Assembly (NCBI RefSeq): GCF_019175285.1
Contig: NC_056530.1
Coordinates: 1,701,474 to 1,765,473 of the forward strand
DNA length: 64,000 nucleotides
Reading direction: 5' to 3'
Origin: Sceloporus undulatus
Taxonomy: Eukaryota; Chordata; Lepidosauria; Squamata; Phrynosomatidae
Both the position numbers and the translations under genes were made by a program. Shown one piece after another: positions 23,955 to 37,396 of this stretch. Every line of letters begins with the position of its first letter. Within the stretch, counting starts at the first letter, position 1. The notes under the pieces were generated by a model, which made no database searches, was not told where the DNA came from, and worked only from the letters and a program-made list of their open reading frames with translations.

Positions 23955-24385
23955 GGGGTAGGCAACCTTTTTGAGCCAGGGCCCGGGTTGCTGTCCCTCA
24001 GACAACTGGGGGGCCGAAGCCAAAAAATAAATAATTAAATAATTTTTTTAAAAAAAAATTAATTAAATAAATAAACCGGGACAAATGTAGGACAAAATTT
24101 TCAAATGGAGGAGACATTTTTTTTAAAATGGAGGGCACGCAAAAAAATTTGCTGATTTTTAAAAAATGTTAATATAAATGCATGTTTCGGAGGCTTCTAT
24201 AGACAATTGCCCCCCTTGCCCGCCGCTTGCCCCCCTTGCCTGCCACTTGTCCCCCCTTGCCCACCTCCTCCTGATAGGCCAAAGGCTCAGGCGGCAATCG
24301 GCGGCATGACCAGGCTGGGGCCGGTCCCAAGGCCTTGCCGAGCCGCATCCGGCCCGCGGGCCGCAGGTTGCCTACCCCTGCTCTA
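23955..24385. mobile_element. Short DNA element with GGTAGGCAACC inverted ends
   Basis: Left end CAGGGGTAGGCAACCTTT at 23,953; right end GCAGGTTGCCTACCCCTG ending at 24,381. These are inverted repeats of about 18 bases bounding a 430-bp, hAT-like (CAGGGGT) element whose interior is rich in CCCTTGCC and GGCCCGCGGG. Flanks CTATAT and CTCTATAT on the two sides are compatible with an 8-bp duplication (CTCTATAT). Confidence 0.75.
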
Positions 24386-24479
24386 TATTATCGAAGACCG
24401 TAAACTATAGTTTACTTAGTATATAAATACCCCCTCCCATTATGACATTAGTTTAAAAGCTTGTCACATATCTACAGAC

Positions 24480-25010
24480 AGACTGAGCCTTCCTTATTGG
24501 GAATTGTGAAATCCAAAATACTCCAAAATCATCCACATGGGTGGCCGAGATAGTGATACTTTTGCTTCCTGACGGTTCAATGTACACAGACTTTTTTCAT
24601 GCATAAAACTATTAAAAGTATTGTATATAAAATTACCTTCAGACTTTAAGGTGTATTGATGTTGTTGTGCACCTTTGAGTCGTTTCTGATTTACAGCAAC
24701 CCCAAGGTGAACCTATCCCAGGGTTTTCTTGGCAAGTTTCTTCAGAGGGGTTTTGCCATTGCCTCCCTCCGAGAGTGTGACTTGCCCAAAGTCACCCAGT
24801 GGGTTTACATGGTCGAGCCAGGATTTGAACTCTGTTCTCCAGAGTTACAGTCCAACATTCCAACCACTATACCACACTGGCTACAAAACATAAATGAGGT
24901 TCATGTTTAGAGTTGGGTCACATCTCCAAGATATCTCCTGATTTCTATGCAAATATTCCAGAATCCAAAGCACTTCTAGTCCTAAGCATTTTGCATAAGG
25001 GCAACTCAGC
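24480..25010. mobile_element. Family F element, interrupted by a SINE
   Basis: Left part about 24,485-24,655 (GAAATCCAAAATACTCC, then CATGGGTGGCCGAGATAGTG). The right part resumes at about 24,890 with TTCATGTTTAGAGTTGGGTC. The Sauria SINE at 24,657-24,885 lies between them. Confidence 0.55.
24657..24885 (-). repeat. Sauria-type SINE inside a family F element
   Basis: TGTTGTTGTGCACCTTTGAG, then TTTTGCCATTGCCTCCC, ending in the head complement CCAACATTCCAACCACTATA. Confidence 0.85.
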
Positions 25011-25182
25011 CTGTATTGCATGCAAAGATGTTGAGCCTGGAGAATTTAAAAGCAAATTTGAGGGAAATCCTCCCTCATGTGGCAACAACTGTGTACTGCT
25101 GCTGTTTCCCACAAGACTTACACACCTTCAGATTATGAACGTATCATTCATCATCTCTCCTCCTTATGTATGGTTGAGGAGT

Positions 25183-25380
25183 ATCATATACTTGTGTATA
25201 GGCTGACCTCATGTGTAAGTTGAGAGCAGGTTTTGGGGCCAAAATTATGGATGTTGATATAACCTTTGACTAAGTTGAGAGTAAAACATAGGGGCATGTA
25301 ACCAAGGTTGTAAAGAATGAAGCAAAGGAAAACAGAGCCAAAGAGTGCGGCTGTTCTTTGGCCCAGGCTTTCAGAAAGGC
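25183..25380. mobile_element. Family G MITE, partial
   Basis: ATACTTGTGTATAGGCTGACC, then TTTTGGGGCCAAAATTATGG, shared with 27,125, 37,062 and 44,078. The full-length copy at 37,062 shows TACTGTATATACT inverted ends. Confidence 0.55.
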
Positions 25381-25849
25381 CAAAAACGATGCAGAGATGG
25401 AGAGAGTAGAGGGATTGGCATTTCTTTTAGGTTCTTTCAGGTTTAAATTTGACAGCTGATATATGCTGTCTGAATTTAAAACGGCCATAAAAATTAGTTT
25501 CTTCCAGCAGGCCTATCCAGATGACTTTTAAATTATAAATTCTAAACAATGAATTTAAAATGTGGGTTGTTTTAATATGTATGTGTCTTGTTTGTTCTTT
25601 TAAAGTGATGTGTTTTTAACTGATGTTGTGTATTTGTTGGTCTGTTGTTGTTCCCTGCCTTGATCCATGAGGAGACAGACATTTTTAGCACGACGATGCA
25701 AATCATCTGACTCTTGCATTCTGGGTTTGTTATTCACACTACGGAACCGCATCAATATACATTTCTGCGAGTTTGGTTGTGCACACATGCAAGCATTTGA
25801 ATAAAGATGGAGGCAACAATGTGAATGCATTTGGAACAGGTTCAAAGCA
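25381..25849. other. Intergenic sequence without a recognised gene
   Basis: Nothing could be assigned. It leads into the family H element. Confidence 0.3.
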
Positions 25850-26085
25850 TGCTGCATTTTATCCTGGGTCTATTCACATCGATTATTCACACTACCGACA
25901 ATGTGGATCTTTTTAAAAAGACATGGGGGAAACCTGATATTGATTATCCTGGATTAAGTGGATTTTTGGGCAGCCCTTCCCAAAAACCTAATCGGATGCA
26001 TTCGAGATGCATGTGAACAATGGATAATCAAGCCAGATTTATCCTGGAATTATTTTCACAGTGTGAATAACCCCATGGATAAGAA
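25850..26085. mobile_element. Unclassified DNA element, family H
   Basis: Shares GATATTGATTATCCTGGATT and AAGTGGATTTTTGGGCAG with 57,955-58,160. The ends carry loosely inverted phrases (TCCTGGGTCTATTCACA against TATTTTCACAGTGTGAATAA). Confidence 0.45.
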
Positions 26086-27035
26086 ATAAATTGTTGTCAT
26101 TATTATTATTACTATTATTGTTATCTGAGATTCACCTGCATAATATAGTTAAAGCATTTTTTTAAAAAAACCACAAGAGCATTTAAACTGTTAAGAGCTC
26201 GATCCTGTTTTTCCTTGGTTTGAAGTATTATCCTGCAGTTATTTTTTTAAGAACGTGATCAGATAGCCTGTAAAGCCAAGCTGGGGGAGCAAGATATGAC
26301 TTCAGTATTAAAGTCTAAAGACTTTAAAGTCTACTGGGCTACAGACTCCCAGAAGTCATGCTATTCATTTCTAGAATGAGGAAGAGAAACAAATATTGGA
26401 AAGGGATTTGAGACTGAAGCTAGAAGTATTGTTTTAAAACCAATGTTGAAGAGAGAGAGGGATTAACAGGCCAGAGAGACTTCAGGTCACTGGTTAAAAT
26501 TGCTGGCCAGGTCTGGCTCAGTGCATCCTTTGTTAAGTAAAGAAGAGGCAAAATGTTGTCAAGGGAATGGAATAAAGTAGGCAGTTGCTTCCACAGGACC
26601 ATAGTGAGGATTCTTCAGAATAAACTATCCTGCAAGCTCAGGATGTTGAAATGTAGATATTACGAAAGAAGACTGCAGTTTGAGGCTGAGTTTCGAGAGC
26701 TGGAAGCCTCTAGAAGTGTTGTCTGTCTCCTTGGAGATCTCATCAGAGCCACTAGGATTTTGCGAGCTGTAGTCCAAAAAAGTTAATTGTCTAAGCTCTG
26801 TCTCTGGCTGTGGATTGTTGCTGTCTGTCAGAATGCTTACTGGGTGTGATTTATGCTATACAAGTATATTTGAAAATGAATGCAGATATTCAAAGACAAC
26901 AACTGTGGAGCAATTTCTTTCCAAAACGAACCAAACCTTGGTAAGCACAGCTCTCCAGTACTTCTCGTCTCTTGGAGAACTGGGTGTGCAAAACAATATT
27001 CATATCCAGTGAATAAACTTGGTAAGAGGCTTGGA
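26086..27035. other. Intergenic sequence without a recognised gene
   Basis: Includes a short (ATT)n tract at about 26,100. Frames at 26,553-26,786 have no recognisable signature. Confidence 0.35.
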
Positions 27036-27039
27036 TAGT

Positions 27040-27125
27040 TGCATGTGTGTGCCTTCAAGGTGCCTGGTGGCATATGTGACCCCATGAATTTCATAGGGTT
27101 TTCTCAGGCAAAGAATACTCAGAGA
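27040..27125 (-). repeat. 5S-headed SINE tail fragment
   Basis: TGTGTGCCTTCAAGGTGCCT, then CCCCATGAATTTCATAGGG and CAAAGAATACTCAGAG. This is the complement of the body of the 5S-headed SINE seen at 110-218. Confidence 0.6.
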
Positions 27126-27415
27126 GTATTTAAAAAGGAACCATCTCCTGGTGAAAGGCAAGACTGTCCTGAAAGACCTGATCTCACTCTTATCCATTCG
27201 TCCACACAGCCTTTAGGATGAGCAGTTATACCTGCTGGAATTTGTACATTCTTTCGCATTTTTTCTTCTTGCTTTGTCAACTAGATCCTTCACTACATGC
27301 CCTTAAGTTTTACCCCCAACTTATCCATCGATCATATCAAAATCCATAATTTTGGCCCCAAAACCTGCCCTCGACTTATATGTGAGCCTGACGTATACTC
27401 GAATATATATGGTGT
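27125..27415. mobile_element. Family G MITE
   Basis: Opposite orientation to the copy at 25,183: CATAATTTTGGCCCCAAAAC, then CTCGACTTATATGTGAGCC and ACGTATACTCGAATATAT. Confidence 0.55.
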
Positions 27416-28559
27416 ATGTGAAGAAAAGAGAGAGATTTATATATGCCTAGGGTCAGGGCTTTTGATTTGTTCCTTCCTCCTCTCTACCTGCTCACAAATA
27501 ATTATTTAAAAATCTAATAAATAAATAAATGGCTCAAAGCACAAGTTAATACATGCACCACGGCATCTTGTGAGTTTGGCAAATCTAAAAGCAAATATGT
27601 TTGCACAGATTTTGAACCAAACAGTGCCGAGGACCACGGTGTAACTTCTTAGTAAGGCAGCGTTCCAAAGGTGTGGCCTCTGCTCCTGAACTTCCCTCTT
27701 CAGACAAAGTTTATCTGGTTAACCACACAAAGTAACCGTCTTGCATTACTCTGCAGTTTCAGAGCGAACGGCGGATTGGCTGACACAGGCGGAAGAGCGC
27801 CATTTGAAACAGACTGAAAGCAAACACAATCAAAACAAGGCGCAGGAGGGAAAAACAGGTTCTCAGCCCCAGCGGCACAAAGCCCACAGGCTCACACAGA
27901 ATACACAAAAGGGAAGGAAAACAAGTGCAGGCTGGGTATGTTTGTGTATGTCAAGTCTCGACCTCTGATCAACGCAGCAATTGATTTTAGCTGAACTGGA
28001 GGTAGTTTCATCACACTTCTATTTTACAAGTGCTAGTCAACTGACATACAAGACTGCTGTAGTTAATATAGGTCAGAAGGGAAAGCATAACTATCATACC
28101 ATAACATCTATAATCCACAAAACAGTCATACTTTCATTGGCCAACCAAAATGCACAAAATATGTGTTGCAAGCTTTTGAAGTTCCACTCTGCAGTATGTA
28201 TCATACAGTAAATGGTAACAGCAGTCAATGTTGTGTATGCACAACAATGGAAAGACTTGGTTGTTCCTTCTCCAGAAGACTGGCTTGTAAAGCTGGATGA
28301 ATTTGCAGAACTGGATCAAGTTGACTCATAAGAGAAGGAACAATAGAGTCTTTTAAATGTGAATGGAGATTGGTGATTGACTGGAAGAAGAAATAGAGAT
28401 AGGTTAGGACTTGCAGAACGGTAGCAATCATATTTTTAAGTAGTGTATCATTTACCAATATTCAATATTATAAATAAAAATTTAGATCAATCTCTTTTTT
28501 ATGTTTTTCTTATTAAGATAATGAGGAAGTAGAATTAACCATTAGTTTGACACCATGAA
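27416..28559. other. Intergenic; GC-richer unique island at 27,700-27,960
   Basis: No protein is recognisable. The island holds GGCGGATTGGCTG, a CCAAT box on the minus strand (ATTGG near 27,774), and several CpGs. It could be a promoter or 5' exon of FAM110D, but nothing decisive was seen. Confidence 0.3.
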
Positions 28560-28775
28560 CTGTCAAGTTGGAAGTGTTTTGCTAACCTGTTTTTATAAGT
28601 TAGTATTGTGGTAGTAGTGTGTAGCTTTTGGAGATCTAGAAATATAGTCCCCCCCCTTTCCCTCCTTTTATTTGTAACGTTTGTACTATTTGTAGGGTTA
28701 CAACCTTGTATGTGTGCTTCATATTAATGGAGAAAATTGTGTATGAATAAAAATATTTTTAAAGAAGCTGAAGCA
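28560..28775 (+). repeat. Probable L1 LINE 3' end
   Basis: Ends with TGTGTATGAATAAAAATATT and an A-rich tail, preceded by a pyrimidine run CCCCCCCTTTCCCTCC. The form matches LINE-1 3'UTRs. Confidence 0.4.
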
Positions 28776-29185
28776 CAACTCCTGAGCTCAAGAGCTCTCT
28801 CAAATCATTTTGTTGCCTGACACTGAACAGCAAATGGCTCTTCATTTGCACAGCAGCCAAGTTATTTTGGTACACAAATTAGAAAATCCCATTAAGCACC
28901 CATATGGTTATTTGCTACCTCCTTACACTTATAGCCAGCCCTCAAAAGCAATATTCACGTTGACCACAGGAAGGTTATGGAACTAAAAAGATCTGTCTTC
29001 CTAAGACTCATAAAAAGGCTGTTCATTATGATAAAAGTATATGGGGAAATGTGCTCCTTGCACTAAACCCACATGAACATCTACACCAAAACCATGGCAT
29101 AATTGCCGAACCCACATATTATAAATTACAAATAAGACTAATTTGTAATGAGGGAAAGAATGAAAAATTGGCTGTAAATAAAGCA

Positions 29186-29238
29186 ACAAAAAAGACTTTT
29201 CCTTAAACTCAAGGATTTCTTTCAAGTCAGACTTTATT
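29186..29238 (-). terminator. PDIK1L: PDIK1L polyadenylation signal
   Basis: Minus-strand AATAAA at 29,233-29,238. Downstream at about 29,186-29,200 lies a U/GU-rich element (GTCTTTTTTGTTGC), at normal spacing for cleavage near 29,212-29,220. Confidence 0.65.
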
Positions 29239-32120
29239 CTTTTTTAAAAAGTCATGAACGCAATAAATTACACAATCATCCCCCCCTTTAATAAATTCTT
29301 CACAAAATAGAGTTTACAATTTGTAAGGAAAAGCTTTGAAAGTTTGCTTCCTTTCTGAAGTGCTGATGAGTTTCTCAACTTTTGTTACGCTGGTGGATTG
29401 TATTGTAGCTGCTACAACAGTGTTGATTTCAGAGATTTTACAGGAACCCAAAGAAAACACAACCAACAACCAAAATCACACACACATACAGAGATCTCAG
29501 GGACAATTATTCAATGAATAATTAATGGGATAATTAAGTTAGCATTCAATGCCAATGGGCTAAGCACCATGAACAGAGGTGACCTGGGGAGGCCTCCCCA
29601 AATTTAAAAAAGAAACCAGTGCACTTTCGGCATTAATTTTTTTTTACTGTGCATCTCATTAAATACTCCTAGCTTCTACACTGTATTTAAGAAGAACATG
29701 CAACAATGTACCCAAATCTTAATTTGCTATGGACCCGCAAATTGCAAGAAATTGCACAGAGTAATCAAGATTAGATAGGTCTTACATATGAGAGTTCCTG
29801 CTTTTTATTTTGAATCGTCAATGACTGCCAATCTCCTACAGCTCATACGCTTTTGTTTGACATGCGTATTACGGTAATGTTCAGCTGCTGGATGCCAGGA
29901 TATCCTTATGAGTGCCTTTCTACTCACTATATAATCTTGTCTCCAAAGGCACAGTGGTGCTTGAAAGAGTAAGGAGAATTTAATCCCCCCAAAGAGTAAG
30001 GATCATTTAATCCCCCCAGAATATTTACGTTGTCTTACCTCTGCAGTCAAAGGACAAGACATTAATTGGGTCCTCAGCTAACCCAATATAGCATTACACT
30101 GGGAAGCCCGACAGACAGAGATACACCAGTTGATAGCAGTTCAAATTCTCAGAAAGTATGCCTCAGTGGAATTACAGGTTGTTAGTCGCAGCTCCCTGAA
30201 TCTTATTTTCAACAAGAATTTCAATCTGAAAATTTTCCAAATAAATAGTTAACATTGCAATCCTAAACATCTTTATTACTTGAAAGTCCCATTGAAACCT
30301 GTAAGACTTGCTTCCAAGTCAGCAGGTTTAGGATTGGACTGCATAAGCGATAACTGTATTTGGAGCAAAGGGATATGTGTTCTATCAAGTCAAAGAAGCA
30401 TCTTCATTTGAAAGGCATCTTGTTCAACACGGATATTCCTATTAGGAATAAAATCAACACACTTTCTCATTGTACTTTTCAGATCCTTGCTATATCATTT
30501 AAGGATGACGGTGTATAGTGAGTTCCAGTGCATTTGATGAGAAAACAAAGGTCAGTTCACTTTCTGATTTGAAGGTTGTAGTTAACGGCATCGGAATTAT
30601 TTTAACCCAAACAATAAATCCATTTTCAACACTACAATGAACAAACATATTCTGCATTCTCTATTTACTCCAGAATCAGAGTTTCACTCCTGTCTGCAGT
30701 CAAACAGAAACAAACCAAAAAGTGCAACTCCTTTTACCCCAGGCACACGCAAAGTACAAAATGGCAACAGCCTGCACACCAGCAACCTGGAGGAGGAGAC
30801 TTCTTAGTGCTTCAGAGTAAAATTCAGGAAACAGGAGGCATGGTGAACAGAGAAAACAATAATGGTATGGGCAGAAAAATGGCATGGTGGATAAGAAGAG
30901 GACACACTGGCCTGTGGCCCAATCAACTGTGCTTTGAGTAGCAGAATTGTGCTAAGTGTTCTGTATCTTCTGCCAACATAAAAGTCAGAGCAAAACAATA
31001 AGTGCAATTATTTTGGGCAGAAACACAACCACCCACTCAAATTGGCAATATTTTTTAACAGTAAAGAATCTGGAGAGTTCGATAATACACAAAGCTTTCA
31101 GAGTGTGTCTCCTTCCCAAAGGAAACAAGACAAGTATTCTGTCATGAAAACCATCACTAACAAGTGACTGAAAGAACCTCTGTTAAAAGGGAGGGCAACA
31201 ATTAACATGACTAGCTCCTATGCCAGGTCAACAAATAAGGTGGGGGCATACTTGCAAAGGTTTCCACAGAACACTGAAGGTTTTTTTTTCTTCTTTCCTA
31301 TGATTTACATTAGAAAAAACCATCAAATAGGTATTTTGAGTTAAATAATGCTGGCGCTCAAATGCAAGGGACAGTGGTAGTTGGAGGTCATTCCATTACC
31401 CCAGAAAAAAATGAAGCTAAACGGATAAAGACTTAACCAAGGTGCTGGCACCCAACAGCTGGATATACCATCAGATTACCTGCTGCAGCCTTCCAGTCTA
31501 AGAGGTTCTCTCCACAGTAACTCAGTGTCTGAATCAGAGGCTCCTTTTGCATCACATTTGTTTACCACATTTTATGTGATCGCGTTTTTTCTTGATGAAA
31601 AAAGCAGAGACTGGTGATATACTGGGGTTTTACAGATGAGCCACAGTCACCCAAATTCTACACGAGACAATATAAATAACGGGCATACTTTGTTCATATG
31701 GAAGAGGGAGGGAGTCAGGTCACCCATACCGACATAAATATATACACGTTTACAAAGCCAAATGATTTGCACTGCCAGCATGCAAATCTTTTCTTCCACA
31801 AGCATCCCAAATTCTGCAATAGGAAACTGGAATGTATGAAATATTCCATAACGTATTCCTAAAAAGCAGTCAACTAACCTGCCAGTTTTCCACTCCAGGT
31901 AGATAGCATAACAGCTATAGCCTGGAAATAATACATACGTGGGTAATAAAACAAGGATTGCAACCTTAAGCTTAGTTTACAAAAATCAAGAGAAATGCAA
32001 TAGAAAAGAAAAAAACATGGAACCCTGACACTTTGAATTTGGGTTAGTCTGTTTTTTTGCTTCCATAAATTGCTGCACCATTGTTACAGATATAAGTCTG
32101 CCATGACAGTACACCGAAGG
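29210..32120 (-). other. PDIK1L: PDIK1L 3'UTR (inferred)
   Basis: Following the stop codon at 32,121, about 2.9 kb of mostly unique, A/T-rich sequence has no recognised transposon, unlike its surroundings. It ends at a strong minus-strand polyadenylation signal. A 3'UTR of roughly this size is in keeping with my recollection of long mammalian PDIK1L mRNAs. Earlier AATAAA signals near 29,805 and 30,291 could give shorter forms. Confidence 0.65.
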
Positions 32121-32861
<741 letters not shown>

Positions 32862-32961
32862 CTATAATGTAAAGACATTGGATGGATATGTTTCAGTAAG
32901 AATGACTCAATAAAGTAGCTAAATTAAAAAAAAAATACTCCACACTTTTAATGTACATATT

Positions 32962-33195
32962 GGCCTGTTACAGACTGCCAAAATAAAGCTGCTTTGGGTC
33001 TCTTTGGAGGTATGCTGTTTAAATGATGCATGCATCCTAAGAATCCAGAAGCTGCACCAAAAGCTGCACTCTGGTGCTTAGGGATGGAGTGTGGCTTTGG
33101 TGCGAACTCCGGACTCTTAGGACCCATGCATCATTTAAATAGCATACCTCCAAAGAGACCCGAAGCAGCTTTATTTTGGCAGTCCGTAACAGGCC
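32962..33195. mobile_element. Family A fold-back MITE in PDIK1L intron 2
   Basis: Ends GGCCTGTTACAGACTGCC and GGCAGTCCGTAACAGGCC. Exact 3-bp duplication ATT at 32,959-32,961 and 33,196-33,198. The arms are nearly intact, so the intron RNA would contain a hairpin of about 100 pairs. Confidence 0.85.
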
Positions 33196-33834
33196 ATTGT
33201 AACTATTCCTGCTGTACTCATTCTCCTAATTGCTTCTTTAAGTGGTATTTTCAAGAGACATTCACTGATAGTATGGCTCAATCAATCAAAATGCTCAACA
33301 GCAGAAAATGTGAGGCTCTAGCTTTTATGCTCAAAAGTTATACTGAAGTGTTCCCCATTTAGCATGTTTTTAACTGACAATGCATAATATATAGATCACC
33401 AAGCAGCTATTTTCAAATGCTTGAGAAAATTATGCAGCACACTCAGGTTTCTATTTTTGTCTGCTCCACAAAAAATTAAACAAATGAATCAAAATCAAAA
33501 TTTTCTTCACCATGTCAAAATGAAGAGCGGCTATTAAAGGATACATTTCAGTATTAATTTGAAATACAGATTTTTTAAAAAGTTATGATTAGGAAGAAGT
33601 TTTAATTTATAATTTTACTAGCTATTTATTTTTGTTTTTCAAGTGCTTTTACACAACCACATCTTTTAAAGTAATGAACCCTACATTCTAAGAGCAAAAT
33701 AACAAATTTTATTAGTACCAATGTGTTTATATGACGTCCTTGTATAGTTATGACCTTCCCCTACAAAATCTCTTAAAAGGGTCACTGATATTAGTTTTCC
33801 CAGGACGGGCTTCATAGTACCCCTTTTTTTAGTG

Positions 33835-34697
33835 CCCTCCCTCCATGGCAACAACTGCCATCTCCCATCATGGAGGGAGAGAAGGGGCGGGCCCAATGAC
33901 ATCGGGACCGCCCTTAAGAGACTGAGCCCTCCCTCCATGGCAACAACTGCCATCTCCCATCATGGAGGGAGAGAAGAGGCGGGCCCAATGACATCGGGAC
34001 CGCCCTTAAGAGACTGAGCCCTTCCCTCCATGGCAACAACTGCCATCTCCCATCATGGAGGAGAGAAGGGGCGGGCCCCCATGACAATCGGGACCGCCCT
34101 TAGAGACTGCCCTCCCTCCATGGCAACAACTGCCATCTCCCATCATGGAGGGAGAAAGGGGCGGGCCCAATGACATCGGGACCGCTTAAGAGACTGAGCC
34201 CTCCCTCCATGGCAACAAACTGCCATCTCCCATCATGGACGAGAGAAGGGCGGGCCCAATGACATCGGACCGCCCTTAAGAGACTGAGCCCTCCCTCCAT
34301 GGCAACAACTGCCATCTCCCATCATGGAGGAGAGAAGGCGGCCCAATGACATCGGGACCGCCCTTAAGAGACTGAGCCCTCCCTCATGGCAACAACTGCC
34401 ATCTCCCTCATGGAGGGAGAGAAGGGGCGGGCCCAATGACATCGGACGCCCTTAAGAGACTGAGCCCTCCCTCCATGGCAACAACTGCCATCTCCCATCA
34501 TGGACGGAGAGAAGGGCGGGCCCAATGACATCGGGACCGCCCTTAAGAGACTGAGCCCTCCCTCCATGGCAACAACTGCCACTCCCATCATGGACGGAGA
34601 GAAGGGGCGGGCCCAATGACATCGGGACCGCCCTTAAGAAGACTGAGCCCTCCCTCCATGGCAACAACTGCCATCTCCCATCATGGACGGAGAGAGG
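33835..34697. repeat. Ten-unit ~90-bp minisatellite in PDIK1L intron 2
   Basis: Unit begins CCCTCCCTCCATGGCAACAA and contains GGGGCGGGCCCAATGACATC and CCGCCCTTAAGAGACTGAG. Units start near 33,835, 33,927, 34,019, 34,109, 34,199, 34,290, 34,377, 34,465, 34,556 and 34,647; the last is partial. Each unit holds a 10-bp hairpin stem, TCCCTCCATG with CATGGAGGGA. Units differ by small indels, so the open frames across the array are not genes. Confidence 0.95.
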
Positions 34698-34814
34698 GGG
34701 ATTGGGGATTGGAAAGGGGCTAATGTTGAATTTTTTAATTGTATTCTGTATACACTTTTATTCCTGTAACCCTCCTGGATTCTTTGTGATTGGGCAGGCT
34801 ATAAATAAATAATT

Positions 34815-34842
34815 TATTATTATTATTATTACTACTACTACA
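34815..34842. repeat. (ATT)n tract after a retroposon-like tail
   Basis: GGCAGGCTATAAATAAATAA followed by TTATTATTATTATT resembles the 3' terminus of CR1/L2-type LINEs, so a small LINE remnant probably adjoins the minisatellite. Confidence 0.45.
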
Positions 34843-35028
34843 ATTCAGTAATGTTCTTGCCATGTAAAATGTCTGGGCAAGCTGCAGTGGCACAGCGGTT
34901 GGTACTTCCCAGCCTTTGGTGCAGAGCTGGTTTTGAATGGCAGCATAGCTTTTAGCAGTGGCTTCCCATACTGTACCTAGCTCCTCTGTTTAAGCACAGC
35001 TACGTTTAGAGGGGAAAATTCAAACTTA

Positions 35029-35239
35029 GGTCCAAAAAACACTGCAGAAATAATCCAGTTTGAGATCACTTTAACTGCTCTGGCTCAGTGTTAGGGAATC
35101 CTGGGACTTACAGTTTATTGTGACAGAAGAGCTCTCTGACAGAGAAGGTGAAATGGCTCACAAAAATACAGTTCCCAGAAATCCCTAGCGCTGAGCCTGA
35201 GCAGTTAATGCAGATTATTTCTGCAGTGTGTTTTGGACC
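35029..35239. mobile_element. Family B MITE in PDIK1L intron 2
   Basis: Ends GGTCCAAAAAACACTGCAG and CTGCAGTGTGTTTTGGACC are inverted repeats. TA flanks both ends (35,027-35,028 and 35,240-35,241). The interior is the usual palindrome around GGGAATCCTGGGACTTACAG. Confidence 0.85.
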
Positions 35240-35474
35240 TAAGCTATATTTCTGATTTTACACATGTCAAAATGACTTTGTTGAAACCAGGCACCTCTAT
35301 TACCATTCTTTTACTTGTTTTTCCTGAAGAGTTTCTAAAACTGTAGCAAAACAGAAAAGCAACATACTTCTTCCTTATATCTAAGCAACACTCTGAAGCA
35401 GGTAAACCTCTAACCTCCTTTTCTCAGCTTTATAAATGAAACGCTGATCCTCTTCCTCTACCCATTTATTTCTA

Positions 35475-35867
<393 letters not shown>

Positions 35868-36627
35868 TCACCAACCCAACTGATACGATGTTCATTACAA
35901 CGCTATCTTGCATGAGCTGGGACCAGGTTAAAGAATACGTATACGAAGCTGCCCAAACTGAGGCTGTTCCCATGTGCCTTTTGGTAAGATCCATCAAGGT
36001 GGCACATAAAAAGCAAATCCTTTATAGTAGAAATGTCATTACTGTGGACCCCCCCAAAAAAAGAAAGCTCATCATACTCCTTGTCCTACTGACTTTGAAA
36101 CAAGTTGCCCAAATCTGTTTTTTATTGACTGGTACTGGAATACAGCTGAAGAAGATTCATGCGTGTACTATTTTAGTATCAACGCAACTGCTCATATTCC
36201 TAGTATCTCGCTTTTCCATTTATTACATGTTTTTAATTTTGCACAATACCGCGAGGCAGCTTTCTGCTAAGAGAAGATAGCAAAGGAAACAGAATAAAAG
36301 CTAAACATACTGTATTGGCCTTAAATGCTGCAAATGGGCACTATGCTCTTTGTCTGTGGCAACCACTGGGCATGCTTTTTTCTCACAACAGACGCTGCAG
36401 AACATGTAGTAATTTCAGATTACATTACTCAGGAATACTTAGATATCTATATATTACATAAAAATTAACACAGTTTCTGATGGTTTTGCTACAACCATTT
36501 ATCAGCTCCCTTTCAAGAACAAAATGTTTGGATATTAAAGCCAAGCGTGTAAACGAAGCTACAAAACAGAGGTTTAAAAATACCTATCTCCCATACAAGC
36601 CTATACAAGTGCTGGAATAAAGACAAT

Positions 36628-36861
36628 GGCCTGTTCCAGACTGCCAAAATAAAGCTGCTTCGGGTCTCTTTGGAGGTATGCTATTCAAATGATGCATAGG
36701 TCCTAAGAGTCCGGAAGTCGCACCAAAGCCACACTCCATTCCTAAGCACTGGAGGGCAGCTTTTGGTGCAGCTTCTGGATTCTTAGGATGCATGCATCAT
36801 TTAAACAGCAGACCTCCAAAGAGACCCGAAGCAGCTTTATTTTGGCAGTCTGGAACAGACC
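36628..36861. mobile_element. Family A fold-back MITE in PDIK1L intron 1
   Basis: Ends GGCCTGTTCCAGACTGCC and GGCAGTCTGGAACAGACC. Exact 3-bp duplication AAT at 36,625-36,627 and 36,862-36,864. The TTCC/GGAA change appears on both arms, so the pairing is kept. Confidence 0.85.
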
Positions 36862-37061
36862 AATGCCTTTTCTATGGTTCAGACAAGAATGAATACAGTA
36901 CATTTAATCTATATGAAGATACCTTTTAGCCTCCATACTGGGAAAAGCTTGCTTTGTGACCTGTGTACAGCAATCAATCAAGCCAGCAAGGGATGCTGCT
37001 GGATTTAAGGAAAGCAGACACAAAGCAGCTGTCAAATATGGTAGAGAACAGGTGACTGTAT

Positions 37062-37396
37062 TACTGTATATACTTATCCATGGGTCAATGTAAGTACCGT
37101 ATCTTTCCTTATTTGAAAGAAGGAACCATCTCTTGATGAAAAGCAAGAGTATAATACGTGAAGCACCGACCCCCCTCTACTCTCTCATCCATCCAATCTT
37201 AAGAGTAAACACAAAGAGTTATGGCAGCTGGAATTTTATAGGTTCTTTGACATTGTTTTGCTTTGCTTCATTCCGTAGATCCTTTGCCATATGCTCCTAA
37301 ATTTTACCCTCGACATATCCATGGGTCATAGTGAAGTCCCTAATTCTGGCCCCAAAACTTGCCCATGAGGTCGACTTATAGTTGAGTATATACAGT
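37062..37396. mobile_element. Family G MITE, full length
   Basis: Inverted ends TACTGTATATACTT and GAGTATATACAGTA enclose 335 bases, including TTACCCTCGACATATCCATG and TTCTGGCCCCAAAACTTGCC. Other copies lie at 25,183, 27,125 and 44,078. Confidence 0.7.

Noticed and set aside
33681-34667. Glycine/serine-rich proteins on the minus strand
   Set aside because: Frames arise from the ~90-bp tandem repeat and shift with unit indels.
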